Below the pieces are notes generated by a model. It did no database searches. It was not told the DNA's origin and saw nothing but the letters and a program-made list of their open reading frames with translations. Made by a program: the position numbers and the translations under genes. From assembly GCA_963854835.1 (NCBI GenBank), contig OY978528.1, positions 34,951,335 through 35,015,334 on the forward strand: DNA of 64,000 bases. Reading direction: 5' to 3'. Below are positions 57,480-64,000 of this stretch, one piece after another (position 1 is the first letter of the stretch; each line of letters opens with the position of its first letter). This DNA is from Megamerina dolium (Eukaryota; Arthropoda; Insecta; Diptera; Megamerinidae).

Positions 57480-58786
57480 GTGCCTTACCCTGGTATACTG
57501 GCTCTGCTGGGGTGGACTCTTCTTTCCAGTTCACTCGTGGGAATCAAAACGGAGAACATACACAACAAACCCAAAAACCAGGAAGTAAGGGGGAGCGCTC
57601 TGGGAGCGCTTTCGGAGGATGATCGCTTGGCCAGTAGCCAGGAGAGTATCAAAAACAAGGATGACAAGTGCGCCAGACATAGCACCCCTGTCACAGACAA
57701 AAATATTCCATCAACATCCAACAAAGGGAGCACGCCAGCCACAGCGGCCCCCAAGAAGTCTAAGAAGTCTTCCGGTACCCTGCTGAAAGCGAGGTACCAA
57801 AGGGCGCTTTTCATACTGGACAAGATCGCCAAGAATGAGAAAGATGGCCAAGTCCACGAGCGGGATGCCGAGGACAAGGTCAGGTACGAGGCGGTGGTCA
57901 AGCAGTACGAGACCTCACTCGCAATCAAAGCAGCACAGCCACAACAACAGCCGAAGCAGACAGCGAAGCGGAATCGGTCACAGGACGTGACTGATCACCC
58001 CGCAAAAAAGGGCAAGTACTCCAAGCAGGGGGGGGGGGGTTCTTCCGCTGTTGCTCCAACGTCATCAAAGCAACCTTTTAGTGAGGTGGTCAGAGACCTC
58101 CTCCAGGTTGCTATTGTTGACGCGACAACAATGGAAGGCCGGTGCTGGCAGTATGGAACTCTATTGAGGGACGGCTATCTGAGATGGTCGTCGAGCACCT
58201 CTTGGAGAAACAAACTCCAGTTCCAGCCTTCAACTGCGAGGAGGTTTGTCGAGGCTGTCGGGTGATCAAATGCGCGGACGGATTCTCGAGGGAATTTCTG
58301 AGCAAATGCGTAACTAAGATCAGTAACGCATGGGAAGGTCTTTCGCTTAAGATCATCCCGGCAGTGGAGATTCCCAGGAGGCCCCGGGCGCGTATTTGGT
58401 TGCCAAAAATGGCAATGAAACTGGATGAGTCGAAGCTCATCCAGTGTTTGAAGCTGCAGAACCCAGGTGTCCCGATGGATGACTGGTCGGTCATTAAGAT
58501 CGAAGAGCAGCAGCGCAACAGCCAGCTAGTCCTTCTGCTCATGTGCAATGAGTCCCTGGGAGCACTTGAGCAGAGAGAAAATAAGCTTCGGTTTGGCATC
58601 AGGGAGGCCAAAATGAAGGTGTTTCCGACCTCGGTGGCTCTGGATAATAACCTGGAAGAGGTTGATGACGCCAAAAAGCTCCTAGAGGGGCTCAAGCTCG
58701 GGGAAGGTGCCTCGTCATCAACCGCGCAAACTGGAAGTGCGCCAGAAACTAGCAAACAAGGAGATGCTGAGAGTGGCGCAGATTAA
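57480..58786 (+). pseudogene. LOA-like ORF1 (DUF4780-type), one frame break
   Basis: The first frame (57480-58130) encodes a Lys/Ser-rich, low-complexity N-terminal part with KKSKKSSGTLLKARYQRAL and NRSQDVTDHPAKKGKYSK. The second (from about 58115 to the stop at 58786) encodes LAVWNSIEGRLSEMVVEHLL and the DUF4780-like core: RPRARIWLPKM, CLKLQNPGVPMDDWSVIKIE and LRFGIREAKMKVF. The frames meet near 58115-58135; a G10 run at 58029-58038 is another possible indel site. No in-frame ATG is obvious at the start (the open frame opens on GTG), so the true start is uncertain. Role by homology: RNA-binding ORF1 protein; DUF4780 assignment is from memory of the family. Confidence 0.75.
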
Positions 58787-59018
58787 CTTACAGCATGCCG
58801 AAGCAGCCTCTGACAACCTCATAATCCTTCTCAGAGAGGAGGACATCGACATCTGTCTTATACAGGAACCCTGGATATGGCGCTCAAAGATTATGGGTCA
58901 GCACACCAGGGACTACAACCTTTTTTATACGCATGGTGAAGGTAAGACAAGGGCGTGCATCCTGGTAAGGAACACAATTAACGCTTTCTTTCTATCTAAT
59001 TTTAGTTCTTACGGGTGA
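58764..59018 (+). pseudogene. LOA-like ORF2, start of endonuclease domain only
   Basis: ORF2 starts at an ATG overlapping the ORF1 end by 23 bases: MLRVAQINLQHAEAA, then IDICLIQEPWIW with the catalytic Glu of APE endonucleases and ACILVRNTINAFF. It stops after the deletion junction. The rest of the endonuclease, including the GD and SDH motifs, is gone. Confidence 0.85.
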
Positions 59019-60645
59019 CTTTCAGGAGTATAGATATTCCCTGAGGGAATATAAAAAAGCTATACGGACTGCAAATTCAAAATCTTGGTGGGAACACTGC
59101 GAGTCGATAGAGGCCACGAAGGACTCAGCAAGACTCGGTAAAATTCTGGCTAAAGACCACTCTAATAAAACCTTTATAAAGCGCGCCGATGGCACTTGGG
59201 CGGAATCGGCGGCCGAAACTCTAGATATCCTCATAAATACTCAGTTTCCAGACAGTCCTGATGAGGCAACGCAAGGAAGCGAACAGGTACAGCAGGAAGT
59301 ATAGGCGGCGCTGCTGGATAAAATCATGACGGTAGACGGTATTCTCCCTATAATGATGCAGAAGACTCAGAATTCTTTGGTTAAGGAGCTAAAGGAGATT
59401 TTCCGTGCTTGTATTCGCTACAACCATATCCCGACTACATGGAGGAGAACAAGGGTGGTTTTCATCCCCAAATCTGGTAGAAGAGGACATGAACTGGCCA
59501 AGGACTTCAGGCCAATAAGTCTTATGTCCTTTGTATTAAAAACTCTAGAAAGAATCTTAGACTTATATATACGGGAGCTTCTAGACGAGAAATCTTTCTC
59601 TTCAGTACAGCATGCGTACTTGAGAGGGAGGTCTACAGAAACTGCGCTACATGAGGTGGTACGCACAGTGGAGAGGTCCCTATTGTATAAACAATTCACT
59701 CTGGCGGCGTTTGTTGACGTAGAGGGAGCGTTCAATAACGTCAAGGCGGACTCCATTAGATCCGCCCTTGCCAGGACAGAAACAGCAGAACCAATTAGAA
59801 ATTGGATCTCATCCTTACTCACTAACCGCGAAATAACAGCTGAGCTAGGGGGTGCAAAACGTAGTAAGCGGGTACGTAGGGGCACACCGCAGGGGGGCGT
59901 GCCGTCCCCCCTGCTCTGGCTCATAACTATAAACGATATCCTTGTGGAACTTAACGCAAATGGAGTTAAGATTGTAGCGTGCGCTGATGATGTGGCGATC
60001 CTAGTCTCGGGTCCCTTTCCTTCCGTGATGAGTGAAATCATGGAAAGAACATTAGCAAAACTAAGTAGGTGGGCACAAGATTGTGGCCTTAGGTTGAATC
60101 CGGATAAGACGGAGTTACTGCTCTTTACGAGAAAGTACAAACCACCTACCTTCAGACTACCAACACTAAATGGACAGCAATTAATCCTATCGAACAGTAC
60201 CAAGTATCTGGGACTGACTATAGACTGCAAACTGAATTGGAAAACATGCATCGAGGAGAGAGTACGGAAGGCCTGCATCGCTTTCTATGCTTGCAAATCG
60301 ATGTTTGGTAAGAAGTGGGGTCTAAGGCCGAACATGGTACTCTGGATGTACCAAGCGGTAGTGAGACCGGTGTTGACCTATGGCTCTGTAGTTTGGTGGG
60401 AAGCTCTACGGAAGAACTATAACACCAATAAACTACGGAAAGTTCAGCGCACTGCGTGCGTTGGTGCCACTGGGGCCTGTCGCACCTGCCCTGCAGCGGC
60501 CTTAGATCCTATTTTGAACCTTCTTCCAATTGACTTGCACATACTATATACTGCATCGCAAACGGCACTCAGACTCAGGGAATCTGGATGTTGGAAGTGT
60601 ACTCAACAAGGACACAGTAGCATCCTTAGACCAATGTACCAATAG
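59019..60645 (+). pseudogene. LOA-like ORF2 reverse transcriptase segment
   Basis: Begins with the linker (SLREYKKAIRTANSKSWWEH), has an in-frame TAG near 59302-59304 between QQEV and AALLDKIM, then a long open frame (59326-60645): FIPKSGRRGHELAKDFRPIS, AAFVDVEGAFNNVK (motif A), GTPQGGVPSPLLW (motif B), IVACADDVAILVS (motif C, ADD) and GLTIDCKLNWK (thumb). The RT motifs are complete. The frame is lost near 60635 before RNase H. Confidence 0.9.
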
Positions 60646-60649
60646 ATTT

Positions 60650-61598
60650 AGTTGACAACAGGACGGACTTTTGCCCTCGCAAGCTGGCTTTTGAGAGAGG
60701 CATCAAGGCCGTATTTCCAAGTAGAAATGAGTGGAAGCAAGGTGGGATCCTGACTGGTAGGGATACACACATTTTCACTGATGGTTCCAAAATGGACTCT
60801 GGAGTTGGAGCAGGAATCTATTCGGAGTCCTTAGAAATTCTTCTAAGGACTCCCTTCTTATTGCAGTGTGTTCCAGGCGGAGGTATACGCATTCTGCAAG
60901 CATGCAAATTGCTCCAACAAAGGAACATAACTGGAAAGGCAACAATTCTCTCCGATAGCCAGGAAGCTATAAAGGCGCTAGCCACGCCAACTGTTAGCTC
61001 AAAGCTGGTCGGAGAGTGTAAACAAATAATAACCGCAATATCTGCCTACCTCGAAGTATCAGTTATCTGGGTTCCAGGACACAAGGGAATCGCAGGCAAC
61101 GAGAATGCTGATGAGCTAGCTCGCAGGGGCTCATCTGCAGACAATGAACGAACACCCTATGCCGATGTAGGTGTTCCCCTAGCTGAAGCCAAGGGGATTA
61201 TTCAAAAACACTACCTAAACAAAGCGCAGCGGAAATGGACTAGCACCACGACCTGCACAATTTCAAAAGCCATCTGGCCAGACTACAGCGAGAAGAGGAC
61301 AAGGAGCCTTCTGAGTAGATCTAGGGCCGTCACACACAAACTAATAGCAGTATGCACAGGCCACTGGGCCATTGGTACACATGCGGAGAAAATGGGTATC
61401 CCGCACAACGACCATTGCAGAAGCTGCAACGACATAACCGCTAAGGAGACGGTAGAGCATTTCTTGTGCAAATGCCCGGCCTTATCCAGAAACCGATTAC
61501 CATCCTTAGGTAGACCTTTCTTTGATAACCTAGGACAGGTATCTAAAATGGATATCTCCCATATACTTCACTTCATAAACAACTCCGGCTGGTTGTAA
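60650..61598 (+). pseudogene. LOA-like ORF2 RNase H and C-terminal zinc finger
   Basis: In a different frame from RT: DTHIFTDGSKMDSGVGAGIY (RNase H Asp), ILSDSQEAIKAL (Asp), VIWVPGHKGIAGNENADELA (His and Asp), then CRSCNDITAKETVEHFLCKC, a CCHC-type finger, and the end FINNSGWL at 61598. RNase H residues are present. Between Tyr of GAGIY and ILSD a short stretch (YSESLEILLRTPF) looks disturbed. It was ORF2's 3' end before the frame break. Confidence 0.88.
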
Positions 61599-61714
61599 AA
61601 TATCCTTCAACACTCAGTAGATCTTAGCGAGATTTATGACTCAAAACGGCATTCTATTTGCTACTTGAGCGACCAGGGTCGCAGCCATTCTACCTACCTA
61701 CCTACGATTACTTG

Positions 61715-63380
61715 TCTATAATAAAATGAAGAGATTTTATTTGAGCAAATCTATAAAAGAATGTGTAATTATTTCGAAAATGCAAGAGCTTTTAATATAT
61801 ATATATATTTTTTGGTAACTATCAACAACTGTTGGTGCACTTGTTGAAAATTAATGCATGAATGAAGTTATAAACAGATTCACTGCGCCAGCAACATTGC
61901 AACACCACGACAAGATAGCGTCTGCAGCAACTGGATGCGGGGACCATAATATTAAAATTTCATTAAAATTCATTTTTCGAAAATAAAACACAATAACTTT
62001 CACTACACGTTCCACAAATCAATTCATTTTTAGTACGTTGAGCGAAAAAAAAAATACAAAACATGCTAAATGGAATTATTTCAGGATTGCTAATTGCAAC
62101 CTTGTTGCATAGTGTTGCATTGCCGCAGTGTTGTAGCCAGTTCGGACTACTATATGTTGAGAATTAAAATAATTTTTCTTTTGTTGATAAAAGATTACAA
62201 ATTCTTTAATACGCTCCCGTATTTTGATCATATATTTTAAACATATTGAAATATATTCATATTTAATTAGGAAGTTTTGAGGGGATAGAGTATAAACAAA
62301 ATAGAGAAAATAGTGCAAAAGACAAAAATAGACTCCCTCACTTTGTAGTCATGACTCGTACTGCGAGTAAGCTTAGTTTTGTGCTTGGTCGCACTGTTAG
62401 TGTACATGATACTATCGACAGTGGTGCCTCATCTTCATCGTCATCATTATCATGAATAAAAAAAAAATCAAATATTATTTTTTTTTTATTCTTACACTAT
62501 ACAATATTTTCCCTTCTTAGAAAATTTCATTTTTTGTTTTTATTTATTCTTACTATACTTACTTTCCCTTCTGCATTAAATGATGGGGGGAATAAATAAA
62601 ATTATAATTTTTATAGAATTTCAACAAACAAATAGAAACAGGCAAGTACGTATATCGATAAGACAACATGGGGAACTTATATAAAATGTACATTGTATTT
62701 ATTATACGATATATGATTTTCTATGTAAACCTAGAGAAAATGAAATGAAAATGAAAATAAAAATGTTTAAATAAAAGTGTTTACATTTAATTATATGACC
62801 TAGAAACGATGAATATTATCGCCCTTCTTTCTTACTTTGCTACATATTGTATTAATTCAGAATATATTCATGTAGTAATATTAAGTGGCAGCCACATGTG
62901 TTAGTATATATAAAACGCACTTTACATACTATACATATGTATGTATGTATGTATCCGTACTTAAAAATATATAGCAAGCTATGCGTTTATGTGTAAAAGT
63001 TCATTAGCATTTCTTCAGAGGGAAATATTTAATAATGCTTTCATTGCTGAGATGGGAAAGAAGCAGAAGGGTGAAAATGATGACGACGACGACGACAATC
63101 TAAGTTACTATTCAGCTACGGTAACATCCCCATATTACGAAATTCGTGAATATCTCTTGAAAATTTTCATCAGTCATAATTAAAGAACGAATTTATTTTA
63201 TATATATTTGTTCTTTATTTTAAAATTATTATAAAAATACTTGACTTATTCATGACAATCGTTTCATATAAATGAGTGGGACTACAATATAGTAGTACGA
63301 ATAAATGAAAATGAATTTCCGCGACTTATATGAACTAGAATATTTTAAATGATAATTACCTTAAATATATTGAATTTTAT
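61715..63380. other. AT-rich non-coding DNA, nothing recognised
   Basis: No gene or repeat recognised. Short TATG/TGTA tandem run near 62936-62953. Confidence 0.5.
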
Positions 63381-63384
63381 ACCA

Positions 63385-63612
63385 TAAACGACTTGGAAGT
63401 GCGACTATCGATTGAGAGCATACATATACGGCTACTTCTTTATGCGGACGAAGTTATACAGCTGGCTGATGATTGCTATGCCATGCAATCCATGATCAAG
63501 CGCCAAGTAAATCCAATAAAATCGGAGAGGAAGGATGGTTTACATGCGATGGAAAGATTGTGTTATCAAGACGAGGAAGTAAAAGTGGTGGCAAAATATA
63601 AATATCTAGTAT
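63385..63612 (+). pseudogene. Short LINE reverse-transcriptase relic
   Basis: Encodes LEVRLSIESIHIRLLLYADE, then VIQLADDCYAMQSMIKRQ and YQDEEVKVVAKYKYL: the YAD(D)-type motif C (second Asp now Glu) and thumb start of a non-LTR RT. Only about 75 codons survive. Clade cannot be set. Confidence 0.7.
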
Positions 63613-63613
63613 A

Positions 63614-64000
63614 TGAGCCGAAAAGTCCCGAGACTTTTAATAAAAACAAGCACTTTTAGGCAAAGTTATATTTATTGCTCAACGTAGTTGCCTTCTAGAG
63701 CAATACACTTGGTATAGCGAGTTTCCAACATTTCGATGGCCGTTCTGCAGGGACGAAATGTCCAAGCGCTCGAAATACGCCTCGATCTCCGCGATGAATT
63801 CCTAGCATCGTTCAGTTTGATCCAAATCTCTATTTCTGGAGCTATCGCTAAAGGTTTGGGAACAGATAATAGGAAGTCGAACTCTGAAGAATACGGTGGA
63901 TGAGCAACCAATTCGAATCGTAATTGGTCCAATCTGGTAACCGTTTTCAAATGTGTGTGCCGCTCCATTATCATGATGGACTTTTTTCTTCGGCATATGA
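63614..64000 (-). pseudogene. Mariner transposase, C-terminal part, cut by window end
   Basis: Minus-strand frames give HHDNGAAHTF (the HDNA-type second catalytic region), LRFELVAHPPYSSEFDF (third catalytic Asp region, DD34D-type, YSPDLAP altered) and the end MLETRYTKCIALEGNYVEQ. At least one frame shift lies near 63950 between the overlapping frames 63672-63974 and 63802-63996. A possible terminal repeat CCGAAAAGTCCCGAGAC lies at 63618-63636, where the LINE relic ends. The 5' half lies outside the window. Confidence 0.82.

Larger units (their letters stand above)
57254..61702 (+). mobile_element. LOA-like non-LTR retrotransposon with both ends, endonuclease deleted
   Basis: A 4.45 kb element flanked by an exact 12 bp duplication TACGATTACTTG (57242-57253 and 61703-61714). 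Order: GC-rich 5' UTR, ORF1, ORF2 with endonuclease start, RT, RNase H and a zinc finger, ending in a TACC tandem tail. RNase H plus a DUF4780-like ORF1 fits the LOA clade (Bilbo/Lian type). The copy is defective: an internal deletion near 59018 removes most of the endonuclease, and there are several frame breaks. Confidence 0.92.

Noticed and set aside
59418..60278. 286-codon minus-strand ORF
   Set aside because: Exactly antisense to the LOA-like RT, with no motif of its own.

Overview
This is a eukaryotic, AT-rich intergenic or intronic window from an insect, most likely a dipteran and plausibly a tephritid fruit fly. That placement is inference from repeat content: a gypsy-type errantivirus with an env-like ORF, RTE, jockey-like and LOA-like LINEs, a tRNA-derived SINE, Tc1/mariner elements, a DINE-1/Helentron-like repeat, and long (TA)n, (CAT)n and (CA)n runs. 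I see no convincing host protein-coding gene, true tRNA, rRNA or CRISPR array. Nearly every long ORF belongs to a transposable element, is antisense to one, or is low-complexity repeat.

Layout. 1-9 kb: unique AT-rich DNA, a 700 bp TTAA-flanked MITE (1070-1769) and a Helentron-like repeat with about 299 bp internal modules (5149-6780). 9-14.7 kb: two SINEs, a decayed jockey-like LINE (11765-13740) and a 460 bp repeat. 15.0-26.5 kb: a (TA)n array split by an RTE element (copy A, minus strand, frame-broken) and a 7.65 kb errantivirus (18599-26251) with near-identical LTRs, a lysine-tRNA-type primer site, gag, pro, pol and a frame-broken env. 27-34 kb: a 118 bp TTAA MITE, a decayed RTE (copy C), a Tc1 element with doubled terminal repeats (30015-31641) and a fold-back pair of Helentron-like repeats (31790-34002). 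36.8-41.2 kb: a solo LTR with a 4 bp target duplication, an 83 bp TTAA MITE, and RTE copy B with an intact 992-residue ORF. 43-46 kb: a densely nested cluster (internally deleted mariner-type element, LINE RNase H relic, 742 bp TTAA MITE inserted next to a second copy of the 14 kb repeat). 46-54.9 kb: a SINE, SINE relics, a probable second solo LTR, more Helentron-like copies (one with a SINE inside) and a 5'-truncated RTE (copy D). 57.2-61.7 kb: a LOA-like LINE with both ends and a 12 bp target duplication but a deleted endonuclease. The window ends in a LINE RT relic joined to the C-terminal part of a mariner transposase.

How the parts relate: the elements do not form a host pathway. They are autonomous drivers (RTE copy B, the errantivirus, the Tc1 element) and passengers (SINEs, MITEs, Helentron-like repeats, truncated RTEs). 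Several insertion orders can be read from nesting and target-site duplications. Some frameshifts in otherwise fresh elements lie in or near homopolymers and could be assembly errors rather than real mutations.
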